Shown: positions 43,239 through 51,618, counted from the stretch's first letter. The stretch is DNA of 64,000 bases from a bacterium (GCA_905221205.1 CAJNCG010000004.1:1-64000), one strand, 5' to 3'. Translations and numbers: made by a program. The notes: generated from the sequence alone by a model not told the origin.

Positions 43239-43343
43239 ATACTCTTCGAAAATCAAATTCAAACCACGTCAACGTCGCCTTGCCGTACTCAAGTACAGCC
43301 TGCGGCTAGTTTCCTAGTTTGCTCTTTGATTTTCATTGAGTAT
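43239..43343 (+). repeat. BOX element, A-C form without boxB
   Basis: 105 bp running from ATACTCTTCGAAAATC to GATTTTCATTGAGTAT. It contains the reverse complement of the BOX-typing core (CGTCAACGTCGCCTTGCCGTA here) and the boxC end GCCTGCGGCTAG…TTTGCTCTTTGATTTTC. No 45-bp boxB unit is present. It is inserted upstream of the first Rpn gene; the uninterrupted sequence survives in front of the inverted Rpn copy near 58330. Confidence 0.9.
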
Positions 43344-43353
43344 AAGACTGTGG

Positions 43354-43359
43354 TATAAT
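43354..43359 (+). promoter_or_regulatory. extended -10 of the first Rpn gene
   Basis: TGGTATAAT provides TGN plus TATAAT directly before GGAGG. There is no clear -35, and BOX insertion 11 bp upstream replaced the original upstream sequence. An extended -10 promoter could survive that. Confidence 0.5.
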
Positions 43360-43374
43360 AAAAGGAGGAAAAGG

Positions 43375-44322
43375 ATGATTCTCAGACATCCGGGCATCAG
43401 CCCAACTAATGATTTGGTTGCTAAGAAAATCTTTAGCAATCCAGAAATCACTTGTCAATTTATTCGCGATATGCTGGACTTACCAGCCAAAAATGTAACC
43501 ATTTTGGAGGGAAGTAATATTCATGTATTGCCTTCCATATCTTATTCAGCTCAAGATTTCTATACCAGTATAGACGTCTTGGCGGAGTTGGATAATGGAA
43601 CGCAAGTAATTATTGAGATTCAAGTTCATCATCAGAATTTTTTCATTAATCGCCTATGGGCTTACCTGTGTAGTCAGGTCAATCAAAACCTAGAAAAAAT
43701 TCGTCAACGAGAAGGTGATACTCATCAGAGTTATAAGCATATTGCACCAGTATATGCTATCGCAATTGTGGATAGCAATTATTTCTCAGATGACTTGGCT
43801 TTTCATAGCTTTAGTATGCGAGAGGACACGACAGGTGAGATCTTAACTATCACAAACAATGGACAAGAAAACCATCTGGTTAAGATGGCGTTCTTGGAAC
43901 TGAAAAAATACAGAGAAACCAGCAAAGACGAGGTTCGTAAGCCGTGGTTGGAGTTTTTTGGTAACAAGCCCTTTACTCAGGAACCCGAGCGAGCCATTAG
44001 CCAAGCAGACCAACTGCTAGACTACAAGAGCTGGTCCGAGGAGGACAGGAAAATGTTTAGTCAACTACGTATGCGTGAAGAACAAGCCTTGTTAGCACAG
44101 GACTATGCCTTGGAGCAAGCTGAAGAAAAAGGCTTGGAGCGTGGTCGAGAAGAAGGTATTAAACAAGGTTTAGAACGTGGTATTGAACAAGGACTGGAGC
44201 GTGGGAAAGTTGAAGGAAGTTTGTCTATGCTATTAAATCTAGTCCGTCAAGGTCTTCTGACTTCTGAGGTTGCAAGTGAACAATTAGGAATGACCGTCGC
44301 TGAGTTTGAGGCGTTGTTGTAA
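43375..44322 (+). CDS. Rpn-family recombination-promoting nuclease, copy 1
   Basis: A 315-residue protein of the PD-(D/E)XK transposase-like (Rpn/YhgA) family. The nuclease core is in DVLAELDNGTQVIIEIQ (about 65-81), with Asp and Glu-X-Gln. A conserved C-terminal half (LKKYRETSKDEVRKPWLEFF) follows, then Glu/Gly/Arg repeats (EKGLERGREEGIKQGLERG) and EQLGMTVAEFEALL. SD GGAGGAAAAGG. Rpn proteins cut DNA and raise recombination. A nearly identical copy lies inverted at 57440, and a 3' fragment follows directly. Confidence 0.88.
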   Translation: MILRHPGISPTNDLVAKKIFSNPEITCQFIRDMLDLPAKNVTILEGSNIHVLPSISYSAQDFYTSIDVLAELDNGTQVIIEIQVHHQNFFINRLWAYLCSQVNQNLEKIRQREGDTHQSYKHIAPVYAIAIVDSNYFSDDLAFHSFSMREDTTGEILTITNNGQENHLVKMAFLELKKYRETSKDEVRKPWLEFFGNKPFTQEPERAISQADQLLDYKSWSEEDRKMFSQLRMREEQALLAQDYALEQAEEKGLERGREEGIKQGLERGIEQGLERGKVEGSLSMLLNLVRQGLLTSEVASEQLGMTVAEFEALL

Positions 44323-44329
44323 GACTAGC

Positions 44330-44785
44330 ACTAATGGTCAGGAAAACCATCTGGTCAAGATGGCGTTCTTGGAACTAAAAAAATACAGAGAAACCAGCAA
44401 AGACGAGGTTCGTAAGCCGTGGTTGGAGTTTTTCGGGAACAAACCCTTTACTCAACAACCTGAACGAGCTATCAGCCAAGCAGACCAACTGCTAGACTAC
44501 AAGAGCTGTTCCGAGGAGGACAGGAAAATGTTTAGTCAACTACGTATGCGAGAAGAACAGGCATTGTTGGCACAGGACTATGCCTTGGAGCAAGCTGAAG
44601 AAAAAGGCTTAGAACGTGGCCGTGCAGAGGGTATTGAACAGGGACTGGAGCGTGGAAAAGTTGAGGGAAGGGAAGAAGGGAAACTTTTTGCATTTTTGGA
44701 TATGGTCCGTCAAGGACTTCTGACTTCTGAGGTTGCGAGTGGGCAATTAGGCATGACCGTTGCTGAGTTTGAGGCCTTGTTATAA
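44330..44785 (+). pseudogene. Rpn-family nuclease, 3' fragment
   Basis: About 455 bp duplicating the second half of copy 1, from NGQENHLVKMAFLELKK to the C-terminus, starting 8 bp after the copy 1 stop. The nuclease core is absent. The Glu/Gly repeat differs in number (LERGRAEGIEQGLERGKVEG REEGK), showing that this stretch changes by unit gain or loss. It could be a donor for gene conversion. An open frame extends to 44306 but its first residues are not Rpn-like. Confidence 0.8.
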
Positions 44786-44815
44786 GGTCATATTTTAAAT
44801 AGTAGAAAGTTGATG

Positions 44816-44851
44816 AAATGGCAAGTTCTTATTAAAAAACTTGCCATTTTT
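44816..44851 (+). terminator. terminator after the Rpn fragment
   Basis: A 12-bp perfect stem AAATGGCAAGTT/AACTTGCCATTT with T-rich tail; the A/T flanks make it potentially bidirectional. Confidence 0.75.
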
Positions 44852-45071
44852 ACTTGACTTTTAGAAGTGTTTATAAGATAATACCATAGACGTGAGTTCT
44901 GTCCAACTGTCTATGTGGATTAGATATGAATGATTTTACTCAAGGATCATAAGTTTGTGAGATTTTCACTTGAAAAATGCAGTATTTGACGGGTATTTTT
45001 TCTCACAAAAATGTTTTTTTCACCTTTTTTTCTAAAAATGGGTAAAAACTTTAAAAACTAGAAGAAAACCC

Positions 45072-45123
45072 TTGACAAATCCTGCAAATATTTATATACT
45101 GTATGGTAGTAAGATAGTCTTAC
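45072..45123 (+). promoter_or_regulatory. promoter and operator-like dyad of choline-binding gene 1
   Basis: TTGACA (45072-45077), 17 bases, TATACT (45095-45100), expected start near 45107. A dyad GTAAGA-TAG-TCTTAC (45109-45123) begins right after the start point, a place where a repressor or an RNA-end hairpin would act. Confidence 0.65.
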
Positions 45124-45159
45124 GAAAAATATATAATGAAAAATAAAGGAGATAAAACG

Positions 45160-46209
45160 ATGAAAAAAGTTTTATTGACAAGCGCAGTCGCTCTTGCAGC
45201 ATTTGGTGCTGTACAAGCTGTTTCAGCTGACACTAATAATGGTCAGACAGTAAGTGGTCGTGTAAATCCAGTAACTGGTAAAATCGACCAAGATAACTAT
45301 AGCGGAAACACAGTTGTTTCAGCTCATACAGGTGTAGTACCAGCTGATCAACAATACAAACCAGAAACTCCAGCTTACAACCCTTACCACGGTAAACCAG
45401 CTGTGTTTGGTAACGGTTCACACATTCGTTTCCACGTTCGTGACATCAAAGGTGCTCCAGTAGCAGGTGTTAAAGTGGAAGTTATGGTTTGGGCTAACCA
45501 AGCTGACTACAACAACTACGTTAAACCATCAGTTGTTCCAGCTGAATCTAACGCAGCAGGTGATGTTGAATTGGCAATTCCACATAAAGGTTTGGTTCAA
45601 TACCGTGTAGTTAATGTACCTAAAGGTTACACTTTAAGAAACACAGTAGTTGCTCCAGATGAAAATGGAAATCCAGCAAAATTTGAAACAGTAGCTGGTT
45701 ACAATGGTACATCTACTAGTGGAACTTTAGCTGAAGGAACATTCGTATATTCTGGTTCAGCTGACCTAGATAAAGACGGAAAAGCTGACATGTTCACAAA
45801 CGCTTCAGTTGATTTGGTTCTTGAAAAAACTGACTCATACAACGTTGTGAAAGACCAATGGGTTCAAGAAGAAGCTGGCTGGAAATACTACGCTTCTAAC
45901 CAAGCTGTTTCAGGTTGGAAACAAGTTGACGGTAAATGGTTCTTCTTTAACGCTGAAGGCGTAATGCAAAAATGGTGGGTTAAAGATGGAAACACTTGGT
46001 ACTACCTAAACGGAAACGGTGAAATGCAAACTGGTTGGTTGCAAGACGGTGGTAAATGGTACTACCTTGAAAACTCAGGTGCTATGAAAGCTAGCCAATG
46101 GTTTGAAGTTGGTGGTAAATGGTACTACGTTGACGGTTCAGGTGCCCTTGCAGTTAACACTACTGTAGGTGGATACACTGTTAACGGAAACGGTGAATGG
46201 GTTAAATAA
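45160..46209 (+). CDS. choline-binding surface protein 1
   Basis: A 349-residue secreted protein. Signal peptide MKKVLLTSAVALAAFGAVQA (cleavage near VSA-D). A beta-rich N-terminal region (about 60-235) includes an SpaA/transthyretin-like section (VAGVKVEVMVWANQADYNNY) and a DLDKDGKAD loop of the calcium-binding DxDxDG type. About five choline-binding repeats (GWKQVDGKWFFFNAEGVMQ…) follow, ending LAVNTTVGGYTVNGNGEWVK as in PspA. It should attach to phosphocholine on teichoic acid. The ligand is unknown. ATG 45160 follows AAAGGAG. Confidence 0.85.
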   Translation: MKKVLLTSAVALAAFGAVQAVSADTNNGQTVSGRVNPVTGKIDQDNYSGNTVVSAHTGVVPADQQYKPETPAYNPYHGKPAVFGNGSHIRFHVRDIKGAPVAGVKVEVMVWANQADYNNYVKPSVVPAESNAAGDVELAIPHKGLVQYRVVNVPKGYTLRNTVVAPDENGNPAKFETVAGYNGTSTSGTLAEGTFVYSGSADLDKDGKADMFTNASVDLVLEKTDSYNVVKDQWVQEEAGWKYYASNQAVSGWKQVDGKWFFFNAEGVMQKWWVKDGNTWYYLNGNGEMQTGWLQDGGKWYYLENSGAMKASQWFEVGGKWYYVDGSGALAVNTTVGGYTVNGNGEWVK

Positions 46210-46220
46210 TCTAGCTCAAT

Positions 46221-46256
46221 AAAAAAGCAGGAGATTTCTTCTGCTTTTTATTTTTT
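46221..46256 (+). terminator. terminator of choline-binding gene 1
   Basis: Stem AAAAAGCAG/CTGCTTTTT with loop GAGATTTCTT and T-rich tail. Confidence 0.8.
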
Positions 46257-46351
46257 CCATAAAAAGTTCAGTTTTTCTTAGAAATTTTTGTGAAAATAAG
46301 ATACAATAAAGAAAAGCATAATAGCTAAATTTAAGAATGGAGAATCTTCAC

Positions 46352-47674
46352 ATGAAAAATAAAAAAGCTTTAGCTCTAGCTCTTGCTAGTGTGACAATGG
46401 CAGGCGCTGCCGTGACTGCTTACTCAACGATTACAGCACCTTCTGTACATGCAGATGAGTTTGTTCGTAAAACAGAATGGATTACGATTTCTAATGACCG
46501 TTCACGTACTCGTACAACCGTTTACTTTGAGTCAGGAGACCAAAAAATTGATTTACATAAGTACATTGATAATTTTGAATATCAAAATACTTATGTAGAT
46601 GGTGGTGTTCGTTACTATGTATTTGTAGAAAAGGGTACAAAACTTGATGAGTTGGAAAATGACCCAAATACAGCGTCTGCGGATTTGAATAAACAAGGTT
46701 ATAAATCGACTGATAAAAATAACAGCTGGCGTGAAGTATCAGGTAACCGTTACTTCTATTCACACGGAAATCCAGTTAAGGGTTGGGTCATGATTGACAA
46801 CAAGACTTACTACTTCAACAGTGAAGGTGTTATGGCTCGTGGTATCATCGAAAATGAATCTGAACGTTACTACCTAGATAATCAAGGTGTTAAGAAAACT
46901 GGTTTTCTCAAAGTGGGTGAAAAAACTTACTACTTTGATGCAAATGGTGTCCGTAGAACAGAAGTTGTCACAGAAAATGGTCAAACTCACTTTGTAAAAG
47001 ATGGTGTTGTGACAAATGGAGTTCAAAAAGTTGGTACGAAATGGTACTTCTTTGATGAAAAAGGTAAAGCTCAATCAGGTATTGTAAAAGATAGCGCTGG
47101 TAAATGGTATTACATCACTGCAGAAGGTGAACGTAAGACTGGCCTTATCAAGGGTGCTGGCGATAAGTATTACTATGTCACTGAAGAAGGTGAACGTAAG
47201 TTTGGTGAAATCACTGTTGACGGTAAAACTTACTTCTTGGCAGATGATTCTGATACTAAAGCTGGCTGGAACAAGGTTGACAATCACTGGGTTTATGTGA
47301 ATAAAGAAGGTAAACGTCAAACTGGTTGGCTTAAAGACGGTGGTAAGTGGTACTACTTTAATGCTGAAGGCGTGATGCAAAAATGGTGGATCAAAGATGG
47401 TAACAAATGGTACTATCTAAATGGTTCAGGTGAAATGCAAACTGGCTGGTTGCAAGATGGTGGAACTTGGTACTACCTAAACAGCTCAGGTGCTATGGAA
47501 ACTGGCTGGGTTAAAGTTGGTGGTGCTTGGTACTACCTTAAAGGCTCAGGTGCCATGGTAACTGGTTGGTTCCAAGTAGGCGGCAAATGGTACTATGCTT
47601 ATAGTTCAGGTGCCCTTGCAGTAAGCACTACAGTTGATGGCTATTATGTAAATGCCAACGGTGAATGGGTATAA
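46352..47674 (+). CDS. choline-binding surface protein 2
   Basis: A 440-residue secreted protein. Signal peptide MKNKKALALALASVTMAGAA with cleavage near VHA-D (about residue 34). A short N-terminal domain (about 35-125) has WITISNDRSRTRTTVYFESG and NTYVDGGVRYYVFVEKGTKL. About fourteen choline-binding repeats fill the rest (KGWVMIDNKTYYFNSEGV … GWFQVGGKWYYAYSSGALAV). SD GGAG 9 bases before ATG 46352. The ligand is unknown. Repeats near its 3' end are nearly identical to those in the neighbouring genes. Confidence 0.85.
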   Translation: MKNKKALALALASVTMAGAAVTAYSTITAPSVHADEFVRKTEWITISNDRSRTRTTVYFESGDQKIDLHKYIDNFEYQNTYVDGGVRYYVFVEKGTKLDELENDPNTASADLNKQGYKSTDKNNSWREVSGNRYFYSHGNPVKGWVMIDNKTYYFNSEGVMARGIIENESERYYLDNQGVKKTGFLKVGEKTYYFDANGVRRTEVVTENGQTHFVKDGVVTNGVQKVGTKWYFFDEKGKAQSGIVKDSAGKWYYITAEGERKTGLIKGAGDKYYYVTEEGERKFGEITVDGKTYFLADDSDTKAGWNKVDNHWVYVNKEGKRQTGWLKDGGKWYYFNAEGVMQKWWIKDGNKWYYLNGSGEMQTGWLQDGGTWYYLNSSGAMETGWVKVGGAWYYLKGSGAMVTGWFQVGGKWYYAYSSGALAVSTTVDGYYVNANGEWV

Positions 47675-47682
47675 AAAGTCGA

Positions 47683-47714
47683 AGAGAGTAGTTTTAGAAC
47701 TGCTCTCTTTTTTG
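47683..47714 (+). terminator. terminator of choline-binding gene 2
   Basis: Stem AGAGAGTAGTT/AACTGCTCTCT with loop TTAG and T-run. Confidence 0.8.
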
Positions 47715-47748
47715 CATTTAAATATTTCTACACTTTTTATGTTTTTTA

Positions 47749-47777
47749 TTGCATTTATTATAGGAAAAAGATATAAT
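47749..47777 (+). promoter_or_regulatory. promoter of choline-binding gene 3
   Basis: TTGCAT (47749-47754), 17 bases, TATAAT (47772-47777), about 40 bp before the start codon. Confidence 0.65.
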
Positions 47778-47816
47778 CTAAATAAATTTAACCATTTAAT
47801 AAAGGAGGGTTTTCCC

Positions 47817-49358
47817 ATGAGAAAAACAGTAACAGGTATCTTGCTAGCCACTTCTGTGCTAGCTATGGCGACAGTTCAACAAGTACAGGCAGCTGAAGCA
47901 GGGTCAACGAATGCTTCGACAACTTCTAACATAAAAGCAGTTCGTTATGTAGAATATAAAAACGGAGATTTTGTTGACCTAAAAACACCACTTACAGGAA
48001 AGGATGTCACTTCTTCAGCAATCTCTAATCATCCTGAAATTGCTAAATATAGATATAGTTCTCCTCGAGAAATGGATGGGGTAATGTACCACGTGTATTC
48101 TCCAGATATTACAACAGATAATAGTAATAATTCTTCTGCTCAAAGTAATCCTTATCATGGTGGAAATACGGCTGCTGCAACGAATACAAATACAAACAAC
48201 AATCAAAACGCTACAACAACTAGTGGTAATTCAGCAGTCAAGGAAGTTCGTTTTGTAGTTTATAAAGAGGGTAGTAGCGATCCAGTAAATATTAAGGATC
48301 CGCGTAAAGGATCTGAAGCATCAGACACAAGCCATCCAACTATTGCCAACTATGAATATGTTACTGGTAATTTAAAAGATGGTATTCTTTATCATGTCTA
48401 TCGTTCAAACACAGCTACTAATGCTGGTAACAACAACCAAAATCAGTCTACAACAACAAGTGGCGGTCAGTTCAAAACAGAGAACGGAAAAGTCTACTAT
48501 ATCAAGGACGGTAAAAAGGTTAGTGGTTGGCAAAAAATCGATGATAAGACTTACTACTTTGAAGCTGACGGAGCTATGAAGAAAGGTCTATTGACTGCAG
48601 GTGATAAGCAATACTATCTAGATGAAAAAGATGGTGTTAAAAAACTTGGCTTTGTTAAAGTTGCTGATAAGACTTATTATTTTGTAGAAGATGGTGAGAA
48701 GAAAACTGGTTTTGTCAAAATCGATGAGAAAACTTACTATGTCAAAGAAGGTGTTCGTCTAACTGGTGATATTATTGTTGATGGGAAACATTATTTCTTG
48801 GATGAGGAAGGTGTTCTGAAACAAGGAATTGTTGTGATTGATGGTAAAAAATTCTTCATCGATAGCGAAGGAAATCGTCAGGCTGGCTGGAAGAAAGTTG
48901 AGGGTGACTGGTATTATTTCTCTAAAGAAGATGGAATGAAGACTGGTTGGCTGAAAGATGGTGGTAAATGGTATCACTTTAATGCTGCTGGCGTGATGCA
49001 AAAATGGTGGTTTAAAGAAGGTGACACTTGGTACTACTTAAATGGTTCAGGCGAAATGCAAACTGGCTGGTTGCAAGATGGTGGCACATGGTACTATCTA
49101 AATGGTTCAGGTGCAATGGTAACAGGCTGGGCTAAAGTTGGTGGTACTTGGTATTATTTGAACGATTCAGGTGCTATGAAAACTGGCTGGTTGAAACAAG
49201 GTGGTAGCTGGTATTATCTTGATGGCTCAGGCGCTATGAAGACTGGCTGGTTCCAAGTAGATGATGGTAAATGGTACTATGCTTATAGTTCAGGAGCCCT
49301 TGCTGTCAGCACTACTATCAATGGTTACACAGTAAATGCCAACGGTGAGTGGGTGTAG
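47817..49358 (+). CDS. choline-binding surface protein 3 with duplicated N-terminal domain
   Basis: A 513-residue secreted protein. Signal peptide MRKTVTGILLATSVLAMATV (cleavage near VQA-A). Two related domains of about 65 residues follow: AVRYVEYKNGDFVDLKTPLT…DGVMYHVYSPD and EVRFVVYKEGSSDPVNIKD…DGILYHVYRSN, each trailed by an Asn/Thr/Ser-rich linker. About thirteen choline-binding repeats end in AVSTTINGYTVNANGEWV. SD AAAGGAGGG. Part of this gene is copied at 51880-52289. Confidence 0.85.
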   Translation: MRKTVTGILLATSVLAMATVQQVQAAEAGSTNASTTSNIKAVRYVEYKNGDFVDLKTPLTGKDVTSSAISNHPEIAKYRYSSPREMDGVMYHVYSPDITTDNSNNSSAQSNPYHGGNTAAATNTNTNNNQNATTTSGNSAVKEVRFVVYKEGSSDPVNIKDPRKGSEASDTSHPTIANYEYVTGNLKDGILYHVYRSNTATNAGNNNQNQSTTTSGGQFKTENGKVYYIKDGKKVSGWQKIDDKTYYFEADGAMKKGLLTAGDKQYYLDEKDGVKKLGFVKVADKTYYFVEDGEKKTGFVKIDEKTYYVKEGVRLTGDIIVDGKHYFLDEEGVLKQGIVVIDGKKFFIDSEGNRQAGWKKVEGDWYYFSKEDGMKTGWLKDGGKWYHFNAAGVMQKWWFKEGDTWYYLNGSGEMQTGWLQDGGTWYYLNGSGAMVTGWAKVGGTWYYLNDSGAMKTGWLKQGGSWYYLDGSGAMKTGWFQVDDGKWYYAYSSGALAVSTTINGYTVNANGEWV

Positions 49359-49382
49359 TAATCCAATAATCATGATGTAAAG

Positions 49383-49406
49383 CAGGGGAGAAATCTCCTG
49401 TTTTTT
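49383..49406 (+). terminator. terminator of choline-binding gene 3
   Basis: Hairpin CAGGGGAGAAATCTCCTG followed by TTTTTTG. Confidence 0.75.
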
Positions 49407-49453
49407 GATTTGCCTATTTTAACAATTGTAATGGGTGGCATTAGCTAAGATTT

Positions 49454-49483
49454 AGAAAGGAACAATTTTGTCCTTTCTTTTTT
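49454..49483 (+). terminator. second hairpin terminator
   Basis: Stem AGAAAGGA/TCCTTTCT with loop ACAATTTTG and T-run, 48 bp after the first terminator. Confidence 0.65.
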
Positions 49484-49619
49484 GATGTTAAGAATGATGA
49501 AAATATGCTTCTTAAAGTGTTTATAGACAGTAAACTTTAAAGATCAATATACGATTTTAGTACCCGTGCTATTGTTAGATTACAGATGGCAGTTATTTTC
49601 ACGTTTTAATCAAAAACGA

Positions 49620-49668
49620 GGTCATATGACCGCATTTTGTTGACAAAAATGATAAAAAGGAGTAATAT
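49620..49668 (+). promoter_or_regulatory. toxin-antitoxin promoter with palindromic operator candidate
   Basis: TTGACA (49640-49645), 17 bases, TAATAT (49663-49668). The perfect 12-bp palindrome GGTCATATGACC at 49620-49631 is 8 bp upstream and could bind the MqsA-like antitoxin. The leader to the toxin start is about 120 nt. Confidence 0.6.
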
Positions 49669-49794
49669 GTAACTAGGATCCAATTATTCATACATAATAT
49701 AAAAAGTATTCAGAATCGATGTTAAACTAAGGATTATGATTGGGGTTTATGTCAAGTATGAATAAATTGGGATTAACTTAATGGAGGTAACTAA

Positions 49795-50139
49795 GTGAAT
49801 GCTCAAGCTAGCCTAGAAGATATCAGGAATTTTCTTACTAATGCAAAGAATCTGATATCTACAGGTAATTATGACTTTGTACCGAGGAGAAAGAATATAC
49901 AAGCTTTAGCAGCTCATGGTCTTTCAATTATGGATGCAAAGTCTGAAATATTATCCCTTGTGGTTAGTGATTACTATAAAGGTCCTAAACAAGATTTTGA
50001 TCCAAGTAAACCAGGTGATATTTGGGAGTTTAAGAAAAGTGTTGATGGAGTTCAATTTTATGTTAAACTAAAAATTGTGCAAGTAAATGGGCAAGATATG
50101 CTTAAATGCCTTGGATTTCATGAAGATGATTTTATTTAG
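49795..50139 (+). CDS. MqsR-family toxin
   Basis: A 114-residue protein with GTG start behind GGAGGT. The fold pattern matches MqsR-type RNase toxins: N-terminal helix, NIQALAAHGLSIMDAKSEIL, then LVVSDYYKGPKQDFDPSKPGDIWEFKK and YVKLKIVQVNGQDMLKCLGFH. MqsR cleaves mRNA at GCU in E. coli. It is 17 bp before an antitoxin with an MqsA-type zinc finger and HTH, in toxin-first order as in mqsRA. Confidence 0.75.
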   Translation: MNAQASLEDIRNFLTNAKNLISTGNYDFVPRRKNIQALAAHGLSIMDAKSEILSLVVSDYYKGPKQDFDPSKPGDIWEFKKSVDGVQFYVKLKIVQVNGQDMLKCLGFHEDDFI

Positions 50140-50156
50140 GATAGGAGGTAACTTTA

Positions 50157-51161
50157 ATGAAAAAATATTGTGAAGAATGCGGAAAAGAAGTTGAAACAAA
50201 AGTAATTTCAAAGAATGAAACATATGAAGTTCTTGGAGAGAATATTGAGGTCCAAGCTCAAGTGCTTGTGTGTGCTGATTGTAGCGCAGAGTTTTATTGT
50301 GAAGAACTAGATGATGCTACATTAACAAATGCATATAATGAGTATAGAAAAAAACACAAATTACTTCTTCCTACAGAAATAAAACAAATTAGAGAATTAT
50401 ATGGTTTAAGTCAAAGAGGTTTTGCAAAACTTCTTAATTGGGGGGATAAGACTATTCATAGATACGAGAATGGTTCAATTCAAGACAAGGCACATAATAG
50501 TTTATTGCTATTTCTAAGAACCCCCAAGAATATGAAATTTTATCTTTCGGAGAATGAAAATTCTCTAGATGAAAAACATTTATCTAAATTATCAGTATTA
50601 GTAAACAAACTAATTAGTGAAAATGAAAAAGAAGATTCTTGCAAGTTAATTGATTTGTATATTTCCAGCACCCCATCAATTGATAATGGTTTTAAAAGTT
50701 TTGATTACGAAAAATTTGCAGCTATGGTTTTATTTTTTGCAAGTAAAGGAACAGACTTGCTAAAGACAAAATTAATGAAATTATTAAACTATTCAGATAT
50801 GATTTTCTATAAAGAGAATAGTGTTTCGATTTCAGGCTTGAAATATGTACATTTACCATATGGTCCGGTTCCGGAAAAATTTAATGTATTACTTGGGAAA
50901 TTAGAAGAAGATAAAATTGCTCACGTAGAAGTGGAATTTGATGGCAAATATGAGCGACATAAAGTATTACCAGACGAAGATGACTTTAATGGAATTTTAA
51001 CAAATGAAGAAATTGCTGTTCTTGAACGTGTTTATAACAAGTTTATTGGTTTTGGTTCTGTTGAAATTTCTAACTACTCTCATAAGGAAAAAGGTTATTC
51101 TTCAACTTCGCAAGGAGAAATAATTGACTATTCATACGCTGCAGATATTGAATTAAATTAG
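50157..51161 (+). CDS. MqsA-like antitoxin fused to a Panacea (DUF4065) domain
   Basis: A 334-residue protein. A zinc finger uses Cys5/Cys8 (CEEC) and Cys39/Cys42 (CADC). An MqsA-type helix-turn-helix follows (about 72-120: EIKQIRELYGLSQRGFAKLLNWGDKTIHRYENG). The C-terminal part (about 185-320: KFAAMVLFFASKGTDLLKTK, LMKLLNYSDMIFYKE, YVHLPYGPVPEKF) is the DUF4065/SocA/Panacea pattern. Such fusions neutralise varied toxins through the Panacea domain. SD ATAGGAGG. Both genes are more AT-rich than the host, which suggests transfer. Confidence 0.8.
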   Translation: MKKYCEECGKEVETKVISKNETYEVLGENIEVQAQVLVCADCSAEFYCEELDDATLTNAYNEYRKKHKLLLPTEIKQIRELYGLSQRGFAKLLNWGDKTIHRYENGSIQDKAHNSLLLFLRTPKNMKFYLSENENSLDEKHLSKLSVLVNKLISENEKEDSCKLIDLYISSTPSIDNGFKSFDYEKFAAMVLFFASKGTDLLKTKLMKLLNYSDMIFYKENSVSISGLKYVHLPYGPVPEKFNVLLGKLEEDKIAHVEVEFDGKYERHKVLPDEDDFNGILTNEEIAVLERVYNKFIGFGSVEISNYSHKEKGYSSTSQGEIIDYSYAADIELN

Positions 51162-51351
51162 TAATGGATACCTCTAATAACCTCCCCCTTATACAAAATA
51201 TGATAGAATTCACCTATCAAGACAGACGAGGCAGTTTTATGCGACTTTTTTCAGATGATGAATAAGCGCATCATAACAAGGTATCTATCATAATCTCCAA
51301 ACTTCTACTATTCTGGATAAAAAATAGTTATCAGGGTAAAAATACTATGTA
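51162..51351. other. AT-rich spacer after the antitoxin
   Basis: 190 bp without a convincing gene, terminator or repeat. It probably belongs to decayed IS66-like sequence that becomes recognisable at 51352. Confidence 0.5.
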
Positions 51352-51618
51352 ATGACCATTTAACTAAGTGATGTAGATCAAGTCTATCTTATTTGTGGGA
51401 AAACCGATATGAGATAAGGAGTTGATTTAATGTTTTATCTGGTTAAAACTCACTTTGAATTATATCCTTTCTCAAATCAAGTCTTTCTCTTTTGTGGAGG
51501 ATGTGAGGACCGTTTTAAAGTACTTTGCTGGGATGGTCAAGGATTCTGCTTGTTATACAAACGATTTTAGAATGGTAATCTGACGTGGACAAGTGCAGAA
51601 AAGATTCCAAAAATCTAA
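51352..51618 (+). pseudogene. IS66-family TnpB remnant
   Basis: Reading through stops from ATG 51352 gives LSDVDQVYLICGKTDMR, YLVKTHFELYPFSNQVFLFC, GGCEDRFKVLCWDGQGFCLL and YKRF(stop)NGNLTWTSAEK. This is the IS66 accessory protein TnpB with at least three in-frame stops. The large transposase gene is missing. The insertion sequence is dead. Confidence 0.8.

Larger units (their letters stand above)
44786..45159. other. intergenic region before the first choline-binding gene
   Basis: It holds an Rpn terminator at 44816-44851 (AAATGGCAAGTT/AACTTGCCATTT) and the next promoter at 45072-45100. I see no reading frame or repeat in the rest. Confidence 0.6.
49359..49794. other. intergenic region with two terminators and the toxin-antitoxin promoter
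   Basis: Two hairpins with T-runs lie at 49383-49406 and 49454-49483. A palindrome GGTCATATGACC (49620-49631) and a promoter (49640-49668) follow. No gene is evident. Confidence 0.6.

Noticed and set aside
43239..43343. First considered as a RUP element of pneumococcus
   Set aside because: The sequence contains the BOX-typing core and boxA/boxC ends, and the second copy at 61640 has two 45-bp boxB units, so both are BOX elements.
44306..44785. Separate Rpn gene
   Set aside because: It has only the C-terminal half and no nuclease core; the proposed start overlaps the end of copy 1 in another frame.
49684..49765. Inverted repeat TTATTCATAC/GTATGAATAA in the toxin-antitoxin leader as operator
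   Set aside because: The arms are 62 bp apart and AT-rich; the GGTCATATGACC palindrome next to the promoter is the better candidate.
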